Source of the DNA: Rhipicephalus microplus
Taxonomy: Eukaryota; Arthropoda; Arachnida; Ixodida; Ixodidae
NCBI RefSeq assembly: GCF_043290135.1
Contig: NC_134701.1
Coordinates: 34,561,501 to 34,625,500 of the forward strand
Reading direction: 5' to 3'
DNA length: 64,000 nucleotides
Positions 53,477-64,000 of this stretch are shown one piece after another; positions within the stretch are counted from its first letter, which is position 1, and every line of letters starts with the position of its first letter. Position numbers and translations under genes: made by a program. The notes below the pieces were generated by a model. It saw only the letters and a program-made list of their open reading frames with translations. It ran no database searches and was not told the origin of the DNA.

Positions 53477-54254
53477 CTATCGCTGCCTTCGCGAGCCTGA
53501 CATGTGACAAATTCTTCTGCTCGCTCGGCGGCTCTGGCTATACAGAGTTAACATCTGTCCATTTTTGCACCCAATGCCTGAGGTTCTCTGGTGACCAGTT
53601 GTAAATTGCTCTAGCAAAAAACACTCAGCAACATTCACGCGGTCACAGTAGACCTTCTCCTTTTTTAGCCATTTCTCCATGTTTGACTTCAGTTTATAGC
53701 CAATTCCGTGTATTAATCGCGTTTTCCTTTTTCCATGTCATGGAATTTCCACCAGAATGCCTCCGCGAACAGCCTGTACTTCCTAAGCAAACTAAATTTC
53801 ACTTTATCGTAATCGTCGGCCTCCTCTGTGGATAAACGAGCGATTACTTCTGGTGCATTGCCAGGTAAGAGTGTGAGCAAGCGCTTTGGCCACTACTCGC
53901 GGGAAAAGCCCTGCTTCTCACACGTCCGCTCGCAGTTCACCAAGAACAACCCGATGTCCTCTCCAAGCTTATAAAGGCGAATTAGTTCCGTCATTTCGAA
54001 CGATTTGTGCTCCCCTGCACTATTCGTCTCGCTTCTCTGCTTTCTCTGTCTTCTCGTTCAAACGCGCTCTATTTCCATCTTGAGTCGATTCAACTCGAGC
54101 GCGTGGTGCCGTTCTTCGCGCTCTCTCGAGTGTTGAAACTCGAGTCGTTTCAGTTGGAGCTCTCTTTTCTCGTGATCTTTCTCTCACTGTTCCCTACGCT
54201 CCTCTGCATGTCTTTTTATTGCGAAGCATTTCTTAGCGAACTTCGGCGACATTG
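53477..54254 (-). pseudogene. Gmr1-like gag
   Basis: Probably starts at 54254 (MSPKFAKKCFAIKRHAEERR), with charged coiled-coil stretches (REREERHHALELNRLKMEIE). Then in broken frames come a RLLTLLPGNAPEVIARLSTEEADDYDKVKFSLLRKYRL-like capsid region and 53680-53477 (VAECFLLEQF, then SRRASRRICHMSG). The capsid region resembles the SCAN-like gag of vertebrate-type Gypsy elements. Several frameshifts. Confidence 0.6.
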
Positions 54255-54255
54255 A

Positions 54256-54310
<55 letters not shown>

Positions 54311-54364
54311 CATCTATCTATCTATTTATCTATCTATCTATCTCTCTATCTATCTATCTATCTA
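54255..54364. repeat. (TCTA)n microsatellite
   Basis: About 110 bp of nearly pure tcta units with rare ccat, ttta and ctct interruptions, directly upstream of the Gmr1-like gag start. Confidence 0.95.
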
Positions 54365-54409
54365 GCCGCCTACGACTTTTAGCTCTCTTGGCCATTTCGA
54401 TAATGATAT

Positions 54410-55495
54410 TCGATGCGAAACTTGGTATAGCATAACATGATTTTATGAAGAACATATTTGACTAGTCGTAACATGAAAATCGTGATATGTATGCCATGAA
54501 TGTCATGATTTGCATTTCATAGTGCTGCAGCTCTTGCGGTGGTTTCGTTCGCATGGCATGTTGCAAAACTGGTATGATATGACATGATTGCATGGCGAAC
54601 AAAACCGACCGACCCTAACATCAAAATCATGGCATGCGTGTCATGTAACAACATAACTATATGTCACGCTCATGATGCGCTCGCTGCCGTTTCGCCAGCG
54701 TCACATATACCAAAACTTTGGTAGTACGGTACGTGAATGGATGACGAAGGTATGTGACTGGTGCAAACATAATAATCATGGGATGCGTGTGATGTGAGAA
54801 CATGACTGCATGCCACAGTCAAGGCGCCAGTACATTTCAACGTGACGTGGTGCGCGTGCTCGACGGTGTTCATTTAGTCGCGTCATGCCGGCGTTGCCAC
54901 GTCAGGCGCTGGTCCCGCCACATACTCACAGGCGCACACCGCACTGCGTTGCTTTGACGCATGCGGGTTTTAGCACGTCCGGCATCCCTCCATCACGAAA
55001 AGAGGGAGACGCAGTGTTGTCTGGGTAACGCAGTTGCGCGAAATGCGGCATGTCGCACTTCACATCGGTTGCCTTCGGGCCACGCCGACGAACGCTGGTC
55101 GCGCCGGTCGCACCTGGCGTCAGACTATATATAGAGTGCTCGCGTTTTGCTAACGTAGCATCGCTGTGTCAAGCGTGCGCGCACGTAAACGCTACATTGA
55201 AATATATTTGGCCCTTCAAAATGCGCTTGCGGCCGTTTTGCTAGCTCCACATATACCAAATTTGGTGTTACTTGACGTCAATGGATGACGAAAGTAGATG
55301 ACTGGTGCCAACATGATAATTTTGACAAGTGTGCCATGTAAGAACATGACAACATACCACGCTCATAGCATGCTAACGGCCGTTTCTCTAGCTCCTCATA
55401 TACTAAATTTCGTACAACATGGCATGAATAGATGACGAAGGTAAACGACACATCGAAACAATAAAATCATTACACGTAAGTAATGTACAGCATCA
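54410..55495. repeat. Dispersed 147-bp-unit repeat, copy 2, carrying the same MITE
   Basis: Unit phrases occur at about 54488, 54636 and 54785 (spacing 148-149 bp). catgattgcatggcgaacaa at 54582 matches 36302 of copy 1. The MITE sits at the same place in the unit as in copy 1. Unit sequence resumes at 55216 and fades by about 55495. Confidence 0.78.
54832..55215. mobile_element. MITE inside the 147-bp repeat (copy 2)
   Basis: 384 bp, aggcgccagtacatttcaac to aatatatttggccct, flanked by tca on both sides. It contains a TATA-like tatatataga near 55125. Clearly the same element as 36832-37195, but diverged. Confidence 0.65.
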
Positions 55496-57183
55496 TTAAC
55501 CTAAGCAGCCACCACGAGACAAATACAACCAGGAATGAGCGTATGCTCATTGCGGGGGAGCAAGTTAAGAATCCCGAAATGTTTGCCATTCCTCCCCGCC
55601 GTACAGACACCGTGAAAAGTGTTCTTCTTTGCTGCCTAATTTCACGGGTCGATAGAACGGCCACCAGTACAAAGCCGGCGGGAGCGAAGGTGATTCGCCC
55701 ACACCATTCCCACAGGAGCCTTCGTGGGACCAGCTCCGATCTTTCCTTCTGCCTATTCTACCTATCTCTTTCCTTTCCAACCTTCTAGTCGTCTTATAAA
55801 CCTGTCTTGAAACTATCACCAACGAGTCGATTCGCTCAATTTCAAGGCTCCTGCGTGGCGGGCCGACCGCCCCACCTCAAGCCATTTCAATACTAACACA
55901 ATTACGTATTTTACTACATATTGGTATTCTGCTGAAAGGCAGTGAATATTACACACTGCCATCGTAGGGTCAAGCTGTTGCATATTCTTTTCTGCGTACC
56001 TTCATCCTTGAGTCTTTTGTCTCGGAGTGGGTGAGGGATTCAGCGCCTGAATGTCCAAAAGATGGAATGTCCAATGGGTCACGTGACTGACGAGACTGAA
56101 TGTCCAACGAGCCTCAATGTCCAACCAAAACTGCATGCCCAACGAGACTGTATGTCCAACGAGCCTCAATGTCCAACCGAGACTGAATGTCCATCCAGAC
56201 GAAAAGGCCATCGAGACCATCGGCAGTTTCGTCCGTCGGCCCAGAGACCATGTACCAGCGGAAAAAGCGCAGGGCATAGCGTGCCAAATATCATACGGCG
56301 ACCCCCGCTTCGTACGCTGAAGTAACCGCAAACTTAAATGAAGGAATGCGGCAGTAAAAGAATGGCCTTCGTCAATGCAAAGCGTACACAGCGCAATGGC
56401 ATAACACTGCGAGCGGTTCGACTATACCATACCAGTCCCGATGGTGCACTGTCAAGCACTTTGTCTTGTTTTGTACGCTTCCTGCATTCCTGAGGATGCA
56501 TAAAGAGAGCAAAAAAAGTACGAGAACTCTATTCTGGGAAACGACTATGTCGCCAAGTTTGCAGTGTGGACTTCACGAACATAATTACGGGTGACGGACC
56601 ATTGAAAGTGCTTCGGCACTTCAAAGGTGGCTATTAATAGAAAGGCATATGAAAAAAAAGAAAAAAAAACACGAGCGTTGTTTGTTGTGTCGGTATGACT
56701 GAACTGCAGACGTGTTGGGAAATTAGGGAATATCCCATACGGTGACTCAATAAGTCAAACAAGTCATTAAAGCTTAAACACTCTTCTTATTGCCGAGACG
56801 TGCGAGATTTTTTTTACCACATTGAAGCTTGAAGAATTTTGCTTTTGCGAGTGATAAAGCGCCACATACGGCAAAAACGCTGCGTTTCTACCTTCTTCCT
56901 TCGTGAAACCTGGCCACTACAACTTTCAAGGCAGCCTAAATAACGAAACTGCTGTTTATTATCTAGCAATGGACATGACGACATCTGATGGTCTCTGTCG
57001 TTGCTACATTTAAAAAAAGAAAATTTGGTGATATGATGCATAGCGATTGGAAATTTTCAGCGCACAACAATGCCCTCATAAGGCGTTCACAATTGCCCGT
57101 CCTCTCCTCTCGTTATTGTGAATAATTTTTTAGCGTTCATAACTTTCTCACTAACCACATTTATTTACGGAAACAGACAAAAA
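55496..57183. other. No gene; minisatellite at 56049-56197
   Basis: Unassigned sequence. At 56049-56197 an imperfect minisatellite of 17-18-bp units (tgaatgtccaacgagac, tcaatgtccaaccgagac) forms an alternating 35-bp higher-order unit. Other open frames here are short and unsupported. Confidence 0.5.
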
Positions 57184-58260
57184 AACAAAGAACTTTATTG
57201 GGTCCTGAAAAAAGCTACTCCTTTAGAGCAACGTCGCAGGCCGCTCCCACGTAGGAACGGGGAGGCCTAGCCTCCCCGCCGCATCGTAGGCTCTCTGGAC
57301 AGCCCGTAGTGTGTGGTAGCAACTCTGCACTTCGTAAGGCAGAGTCCCAATCTTCTTCTGTGGGCCTACTTGCGCCCCGTAACGAGGGGCACTGCCCCAG
57401 AATCAGGACAAGTAGAGTCAAAATCCTCTGAGAAGACTATGCTGAGGTAAAATAGGCTTGGGTAGGACCGGGTCTAGAGCATTCTAAATGTGTTGGCCTG
57501 AGGTGTAGAGAGCTTGTTGTGTGGAAGAGCAAATGACTGCCTACTCAACTGGTAGTGTTTAGCCACTTCACTGAATGTAAGTAAAGCGTCCCTGAACATC
57601 TCACTGCCAACCTGCCAGCCTACGTCGTCCCCAGCGCGGGGGGTTCGCGCGCGTTTCCGGGAGTGAGCAGTGTCATTCAGGTTTACTAGAGAGTCCAGTA
57701 GGGGTTCGAGATGTGCAGGAAACCAGGTAATGGTATGTAAAGAAACTGTCCTATTTTCAAGTAGTTTAAGTACTTCAGTACAGATAAAACCATAGGTGAA
57801 GCCTTGACCACTGACCTTGAGTCGGTGAACATTTGCGATCTACTGTCATTCAAAAGGGCAAGGGCTACAGCCAACTGTTCGGCTCTTGAGGAAGTAGAGT
57901 TCCTAACTGACGCAGCATGGATAAGAGAACGCATAAGATTGACGGAAATAACAGAAAAACTTAGCTGAGTGACCGTACTGAGCGGCATCGACCAAACACA
58001 CTGAATGAAGATCATTGCTGATGTTCTTCAGAAGTGTCATGGCCGTAGCCGGGTGCCTTCTTACGTTGTGCTGAGGATGGACGTTTCGCGGAAACGGAGA
58101 GACCTGGATGGCAGTACGCTGTTTATCCGGTAGTTGAATACGGTGATCCTCTGCGAGCACCGGACTGAGGCCTAGGACGGACAGAATCTTCCTACCAGCC
58201 GGCGTAGATGACAGGCGCTATAGCTGTGCAGTCTCTTGGGCTTCAATGATCTAAATTAGG
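57184..58260 (-). mobile_element. 3' end of a LINE with an RNase H domain (I-group-like)
   Basis: Minus strand: FPRNVHPQHNVRRHPATAMT, VDAAQYGHSAKF, SLIHAASVRNSTSSRAEQLA, VALALLNDSRS, FTDSRSVVKA, then ITWFPAHLE-type sequence near 57725. The D..E..TDS order is a cellular-type RNase H, found at the C terminus of I-group LINEs. The 3' end shows aataaag followed by an A/C-rich tail (plus strand 57184-57200). 5'-truncated, with frame changes. Confidence 0.75.
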
Positions 58261-59005
58261 GTGTTATGAACTTCTAGCTGCATAAACCGTTCAGTGCTTG
58301 CTCACACGGGGATGCCCGACACTCTCTACTCTTTTTCTGATCAGAGTTTCCAGCTAATTCATGGAAAACACGAATAGGCATTTGAGGACAGAAGCAGTTC
58401 AATGCAACAGATATAGAATGGGCACTGCTCATGAATCGCGCTGCTTTATAGCCTTTTAAACTACATGAACATTAAAGCCGCGGCATTGCATTCTTCATTT
58501 ATTTGGTACATAACTGTAGACCAAGCTCATCGAGAATCACGAAGTCCCATAATAAAGTTGGCCTGAAGTTGCACATGTCCGAACATGCTGCACAGCCTCC
58601 TTCCATGCCCTCCTATACAGCGGTCTTCATATATTTCGAACGCTTATGAGACACACAATATTGCGATTATCAAGAATTATTCAGTTTTTCCACTTGTTAG
58701 TATCTTGCTTAGCTACATGTTCTTCTCCCCTCTAGAAAAAAATTACGCAAGTTTCGTAGCATGCACAAACATAGGTTGCCGTTTCTACTTCGCCAAAGAC
58801 TGTCATCGGTGCGCTCTCTAAACACTCACGAGCCAGTGCAATGCATAAAAACATCTCTTACATCACGAAAGCTAACGGGTTTTCCGGAAACTCTTAATGC
58901 CTAGATATTCAAACTGAAATTTTGAAATCGTCCCGCCGCGAATGGGATAAGCTACCGGACCAAATACACTGTGAAATGTGCTACAATCAGCTGTGCACTA
59001 TAGAT
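58261..59005. other. No recognised gene
   Basis: AT-rich, with no domain-bearing frame. Confidence 0.45.
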
Positions 59006-59067
<62 letters not shown>

Positions 59068-59097
59068 GTTGTTGTTGTTGTTGTTGTTGTTGTTTTT
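59006..59097. repeat. (ATT)n followed by (GTT)n microsatellite
   Basis: About 61 bp of att units, then about 25 bp of gtt units. Poly-Leu and poly-Ile open frames across it are artefacts. Confidence 0.95.
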
Positions 59098-59107
59098 TAT
59101 GTAAGCA

Positions 59108-59479
59108 GGTCATCGTGTTTAACCTCGCGTTTAGAGTTTTTGTATAACCTCCCTGAAGATAGCACATGCACCTTTAACCAATCTCTGTGATCCGGTAAGT
59201 TACCTAAAGACTGGAAGATTGGCAAGGTAGTCCCCGTATACAAGGGCGGACGGGCACTGGCCCCGCAAACATCGGCCCATTTCACTAACATGCATATCCT
59301 GCAACCTACTTGATCATATTATAGCTTCTCATATCTATGATCACATTGAATCAAATAACGTTTTCACGCTAATCATCCTGGCTTCAGGAAAGCGGCTACT
59401 CATGCGACACTCAGTTATTCAATTTCACCACTGACCTTCACTTTAATAATGTTACAAGTAAGTTTTTTAAAATTCTATT
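59108..59479 (+). pseudogene. LINE reverse transcriptase fragment
   Basis: Plus strand, shifting frames: FLYNLPEDSTCTFNQSL, LPKDWKIGKVVPVYKGG, HFTNMHILQPT (for a RPISLTCISCNLLDHII-type block), and near 59370 NHPGFRKAA / SCDTQLFNF. This is the start of a Jockey/CR1-type RT, cut at 59480. Confidence 0.7.
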
Positions 59480-60607
59480 TGTAACGCACAGAACTCGACG
59501 AGCGAGGTGGCGCCAGTCCAGCATCAAACGAAACTCACTTCGTCCTTCTCTTTCATGCAGCCGTGTTTAGTGGCTGTTAGGTATCATAACCCCCCGGCAG
59601 TAGAAGCACCGTACCGGTGCTATATCTACGCATATGATGTCGAAGGGGGGTGTGATGTGATTGTGCGCGTTTAAAAAGTGCGCCACTCCATCAGCCAGAA
59701 GAAGATGAAGATAACGCTCGGTTGAGGCACGTGTGGGCGTGAACAGTTTAGTCCAATGAGGTCCCACCACGGAGATTTCAAGGCCCAATGGCTGGGTACC
59801 ACGAAAGTAGAGAATCTCCAATCAGGACGAGACCAATGGGCCAGAGCGGAAGCAGAAGCCTGAGCAGAGCACATCAAGGAGAGTTCAAAGAAGACGGGGC
59901 AAGCGGAAGGTCGTCACCGGACCGGGCGCTAAAGATGGGCCGTCGGGCGTCGGACCCGAGCCTGTAGAACTTCAACCGGCCGGGGCCTCCTGCCGTCGTG
60001 TTCCCGCTCGAGAGGACCGTGGCCATCCCGTCCTGATCTTCTACCCAGGGCCTGTGGACTTCGGTTACAAAAGGCGAGCAACAGTCGTCGGGCTACGGGC
60101 CCGAGCTGTGCGCACAGCTGCTTGGCCAGGTTGACCCTGGTTCCCTGTCGCGTCGCCACCAGCCTGCGTTCTCTCGTCACCGACGGGTCCACACTCTTAA
60201 AGCCAGAGCCAACACGTTCCACTCTAATTTTTTGACGTGTCGTCAGCAGTCAGCGTTCCTTCATCCCCATCCTACCCGCGTCCTGAAGCCGGAATCACCG
60301 CGTTCCAGCTTGCTCATCGTCGCCGGAATTCAGCGTGTGGGTGAGACCGAACAGATATCTTGCCCTACTCCACCGCTCAGCCCCATTCGGACGTTAGATT
60401 GAATGAACACTTTCAACTTCTTTGTTGAGTGTTGATAGATGGATTTTGCCGTGTCCAGTTAACTGTTTATTAGTTTAGTTTTCAGGGAGATTTTTGTTTT
60501 TTTTCCTTGTCAAATAAACTTCTTGTTTGAATTTTTGTACAAACGGCTTTGTCCCTTAGTTGAGTCTCTCGTAGGTTTAAACCTTAGAGAGCTCTTCTTA
60601 CTAAACA
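59480..60607 (+). repeat. Probable LTR (about 1.1 kb), solo or partial
   Basis: Begins tgtaacgcacag (or tgttaggtatcataac at 59574) and ends ttcttactaaaca. aataaa at 60513-60518 is followed by a T-rich stretch, the layout of an LTR R/U5. GC-rich interior without ORFs of note. No convincing target duplication (ctat versus tcta), so the left boundary is uncertain. Confidence 0.45.
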
Positions 60608-61122
60608 TCTAAAAGAACCTTGCATGACAGGAGGTAATAGGGCTTTAGCCGAACCACGTGAGCGGTGTCGCTCGGAGCTGACGATGACTTTGTTGGATCG
60701 GTTGGAACAATCTCGTAGTTGACGTCTGTCACTTGGCGAACGATACGGAATGGTCGAGTGTAGGGCGACAACAGTTTTTCAGACAGTCCTACACGCCGAG
60801 CAGGTGACCAGAGGAGCAAGAGAAAACCCGGGGAAAAGTGCACGTCCCTATGGTGAGAATTGTAGAGCTGTTGTTGGTGTGCCTGCGAAGCCTGTAGACA
60901 ATTACGGGCGACTTGGCGCGCGTGGTCGGCGTGAGCAATGGCTTCCCCGGCACATTCAGTGGCCGCAGGTAGCGAAGTGTCTAAGGATAGAGTTGGGTCC
61001 CGGCCATATAGGAGATAGAAGGACAAATAGCCGGCAGTGTTGTGACGAGATGAATATTAGATGAACGACACATACGGCAAATGAATGTCCCAATCCTGGT
61101 GGTCTGGCGCAACGTATTTAGC
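60608..61122 (-). pseudogene. Gypsy-6 integrase, C-terminal part
   Basis: 61115-61050: VAPDHQDWDIHLPYVSFI. 61026-60601: FYLLYGRDPTLSLDTSLPAA, VHFSPGFLLLLWSPARRVGL, SEKLLSPYTRPFRIVRQVTD, HVVRLKPYYLLSCK. A relative of the Gypsy-5 integrase. Its 5' continuation is at 62252. Confidence 0.85.
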
Positions 61123-62251
61123 GTCACAAAACGAGCGCTCAAAAAAGGGCGCGCCGCCAAATTCTCGCGATAAAGCGCGGGAGAGACGCCGCGAGTCAAC
61201 GAAAAAAAGAAAAAGAAGAAAACAAGCATCAAAAGACTCCCCTGGCACGCTCCCTCTCCCCTCGGAAATGTAGGTTCGCCGATGAACCTCCTCACCCCAT
61301 TTTGGCGGCCGAGAAAGCACTCGAAATTTCTAGATGGAAAGGGGCGTGGTGATGCCGGGTTGAGTCATCCGTCGCGGATGGCCTTCGAACCATCTCGCCC
61401 TCTCCCCAGCCTTCGCTGCGCATAGCGCCGACGAAATGAGGAGAATTTTCTGGAATCGCGCGCGGAAGGTATTTAATCGAGCAGCGGAGATGAGAGATCA
61501 GGAGAAGACGGAAGCTAGCGCCACAGCGCGTACGGATTCCGCCGTGTAGTCGGCGAAGGTTTTGTCCGTGGAGACAAAGCAGGAGAAGATGATTTCCACC
61601 TGAGGGGTGACGACTCAAGCTACCGGCAAGAGTGTGTGTTTTACTGCTATCGAGCGAAGACGCGTGGCAAGAGCTGCGTGTGTGAAGCCGACGTGTTTCC
61701 GGCGAAGAAGTTTGAAGCTTGGAGAGTGGCCAATTGAAGACGCGAGGTTTCCTGGAAGAGAAACTTCAGGGGCAGAAAACGACAACAACGCTGGACTTTG
61801 AGTGAGTGATTCTCGGAAGAGTATCATCCAGACTTTTGTTTCAAGAACTTTGGACTGAATAGGTTTTCTATCTCTTTAGTCTTTAAGTGTCTTGGTTGTT
61901 CAATGCATGCGACTGCATTGTAGTGTGTATTGTTGTCTGTGTCCGTTGTTTCGAGTGTGGCTGATTGTACTGTGTAGTACGTTGATTGATTGGGGACATA
62001 TTGTACTCAACTATTGTGGAGTGTGCATACTTGTGTATTGTTTTCGATATGCCATTATTGAGAATATAATTTTGTTTGTTTATCAACTCTCGGCTCTGAC
62101 TTGTTCTTTGGGCCACAGCCGGCGTCCGCTGGCGCGCCAGAAAGGACCAGTTCTAAATTGTCCACGCTTTCGTGGTGCGGTTCGGGGGGCCGATACTTGG
62201 GCTCTTGGAATTATCCCGGCGATCGCCTCCCTAATTAACGGGCCCTTTGAC
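61123..62251 (+). mobile_element. 1.13-kb insertion in Gypsy-6 integrase, probable solo LTR
   Basis: Removing it restores the integrase frame: LTDMLA joins KYVAPDHQDWD. agc is present at both edges (61120-61122 and 62252-62254). The termini are gtcacaaaacg and cctttgac, i.e. short inverted gtca..tgac ends. The interior has a TATA-like tatttaa near 61470 and an aatataatttt stretch near 62065, suggesting U3-R-U5 in plus orientation. A non-autonomous DNA transposon cannot be excluded. Confidence 0.55.
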
Positions 62252-62815
62252 AGCAAGCATATCGGTTAGGGTCCTGTTGAGGCGCTCCGTGAGGCCATTT
62301 GACTGGGGATGGTACGAAATAGCAAATTTATGCTTGGTATGGCGAGAACTCAGGATTTCATGAACTACAGCTGATAAGAACGTGTGGCCACGGTCGGGGA
62401 CAAGTTGGCGGGGAGCACCATGCACTAATATTATGTCGTACAGCAGAAAGTCCGCAACGTCGGTAGCGCAACAGGTCGGGAGTGCTCGTTTGATTGCGTA
62501 CTGCGTCGCGTAGTCCGTGACAACAGTAATCCATTTATTTCCGGCTGTGGAAAGTGGAAAAGGGCCCAACAGGTCGAGACCAACTCGAAAAAAAGGTTCA
62601 GTGGAAACGTCGATCGGCTGAAGGTAGCCGGCCGGGAGGCCAGACGGCGTTTTGCGACGCAGCAGGGCTCACAAACGGCGACATAGCGTCAAACAGAGCG
62701 GGCAAGTCCAGGCCAAAAAAACCAACGTCATACCCGATCGTATGTGCGAGAAACGTCCAAATGGCCTGTCATGGGAGCGTCATGAAGTTGATGCAGGACA
62801 GTGGAACGCACAAAA
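62252..62815 (-). pseudogene. Gypsy-6 integrase, zinc domain and catalytic core
   Basis: From 62815: LHQLHDAPMTGHLDVSRTYDRV (zinc HH half), a diverged CxxC, then 62569-62252: GPFPLSTAGNKWITVVTDYA, LVPDRGHTFLSAVVHEIL (second D), YHPQSNGLTERLNRTLTDML (E). RT and RNase H, expected at higher coordinates, are absent; a LINE abuts it instead. Confidence 0.87.
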
Positions 62816-64000
62816 AATGAAGAGTGATGGGCAGTGGTATGCGCACGGGGTGGATAAACCGCTTTCGAATGGCTGATACGGCATGAAAGACGATGGGCTG
62901 GAACGATAACATGGTTTACGTGCAATGCATGATATAATGTGTGAAACAAACACAGTCTTGAAATTTTCCGGCGTGAAGCTAAGTTAACCATGTTAGCTTG
63001 AGATTTTATTTTGGTGACGCTGCTAAGATAGGAATAGTCAGAATAAATGAATCTGGCTGCACGATTTTGGATAATTTCAAGCATTTTAATAAGAGTTATT
63101 TGATGGGGATCCCAGATGGCACATGCGTATTCTAGCTTCGGGCGGACTAGTGTTAGATAGGTTAAAAGTTTAACAGAAGGTGGGGCTAGACGTAAGTTTC
63201 TTCGGAGATAGCCAAGCACGCGGTTGGCGTCATTAGTGATGTTCATAATGTGGGATGACCAGGTCAGATCTGAAGTTAGAGTGATACCGAGGTATTTACA
63301 TGAATTAGCTGCTGTTATTTCAGAATCAAATAGGAAGTATTTATTGCAGGAGTAGGATTGACGGCGATGGAAGGAAGGGACATCAGCCATTTTTCGTACC
63401 ATGATTGAATCAAACAATGTTCAGACTGTAGGATGACAGGGTCGTTAGAATTTTGAATAGGACGATAAATGACACAGTCGTCTGCGAACAGACGTATGTT
63501 AGACGCTAAGTTATTGGGGAGGTCGTTAATATAGATTAGGAATAGTAGAGGACCAAGGACCGTGCCTTGAGGTACGCCGGAGGTTCCAGCGGATAGGGAG
63601 GAGCGATGGTTATTAGCACAAACGAACTGCTTACGGTTAGTCAAGAAGTCACATATCCAATTAAAAACAAGACAATTAAGGTTAAGACGTGAAAGCTTCA
63701 AAAAGAATCTGTTATGAGAAACTTTGTCAAAGGCTTTTTCGAAATCAATGAAAATGGCGTCTACAGGTATGTTATTATCCAGGCTAGAATTCAGGTCATT
63801 AACGAACGGGGCGAGTTGAGTGTCACATGAAAGTCCTTTTTTAAAACCGTGTTGGTTAGGGTGAAAGAAATGTACTGAACGTAGAAAAATTACTATGTGG
63901 GAATAAATTATGTGTTCCATTAATGTAGAGCATACACTTGTGATGGATATGGGGCGATAATTACTCGGTAGATGAAAGACCTTTTTTCGGGACAGGAACG
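62816..64000 (-). pseudogene. LINE ORF2 RT fragment, continues past the window end
   Basis: 64000-63315: NYRPISITSVCSTLMEHIIY, HPNQHGFKKGLSCDTQLAPF, FIDFEKAFDKVSHNRFFLKL, SGVPQGTVLGPLLFLIYIND, FADDCVIYRPIQ. After a frameshift near 63400, 63417-62816: SCKYLGITLTSDLTWSSHIM, LGYLRRNLRLAPPSVKLLTY, LVRPKLEYACAIWDPHQITL, AHTTAHHSSFF. Same family as the LINE at 23977-25288. The last about 30 codons and the 3' tail are missing at the junction with Gypsy-6. Confidence 0.9.

Noticed and set aside
54255..54364. Regularly spaced short repeats as a CRISPR array
   Set aside because: Simple (TCTA)n microsatellite without spacers, in a eukaryotic context.
58922..59190. Poly-Leu and poly-Ile ORFs as membrane peptides
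   Set aside because: They are translations of the (ATT)n/(GTT)n microsatellite.
1..64000. Intact host protein-coding gene
   Set aside because: No frame matched a recognisable non-transposon protein with exons and splice sites; the only convincing intron belongs to a Tc1 transposase.

Overview
This is eukaryotic, transposon-dense nuclear DNA. The best fit is a hard tick (Ixodida, probably a metastriate such as Rhipicephalus). The main evidence is several copies of a tRNA-derived SINE that I recognise as the tick Ruka type, with the tRNA-like head, the conserved body around 'ggcggaaatg' and the (caat)n tail. The Ty3/Gypsy, non-LTR, Tc1 and THAP sequences fit that assignment, but the species is inference. 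I find no intact host gene. Nearly every substantial open frame is part of a mobile element, usually with stops or frameshifts.

Layout: 1-7012 is mostly unique or ancient repeat DNA with a THAP-domain relic, an inverted pair of hammerhead-like (Penelope-type) repeats, fold-back elements and a tandem tRNA-like dimer. 7013-12951 is Gypsy-1 (+), decayed, with a SINE in pol and another short element in its 5' LTR. 13028-14371 holds an LTR and gag-like remnant (-). 17359-21140 is a Tc1-type DNA transposon with 206-bp terminal inverted repeats and an apparently intron-split DD34E transposase; it sits inside the zinc-finger coding region of a minus-strand Gypsy integrase. 22214-27443 is the youngest element, Gypsy-2 (+), with 407-bp LTRs about 98% identical. 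It lacks gag and protease and is split by a LINE. 27738-32154 is a nearly full LINE (+) with tandem 5' units, a 2A-like motif, ORF1 and ORF2; its 3' end is interrupted by Gypsy-3 (-), which carries an in-frame gag-RT fusion. 37492-42814 is Gypsy-4 (+).

43700-54254 is the most interesting region: a minus-strand Ty3/Gypsy-type element whose integrase precedes reverse transcriptase (order gag-PR-IN-RT-RH), the arrangement known from Gmr1-type elements. A SINE with a 15-bp target duplication split its RNase H, and Gypsy-5 (-) then inserted into that SINE. Two copies of an unclassified dispersed repeat (147-bp units plus a MITE at the same site) lie at 36300-37480 and 54410-55495. The right end (57184-64000) holds a LINE RNase H-domain fragment (-), a LINE RT fragment (+), a probable LTR, the broken Gypsy-6 integrase (-) with a 1.13-kb insertion, and a LINE fused to it.

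The elements form an insertion stratigraphy: Gmr1-like > SINE > Gypsy-5; Gypsy fragment > Tc1; Gypsy-2 > LINE; LINE > Gypsy-3. Most of the Gypsy elements used or are flanked by ATAT. Small near-perfect fold-back duplications recur across the window.
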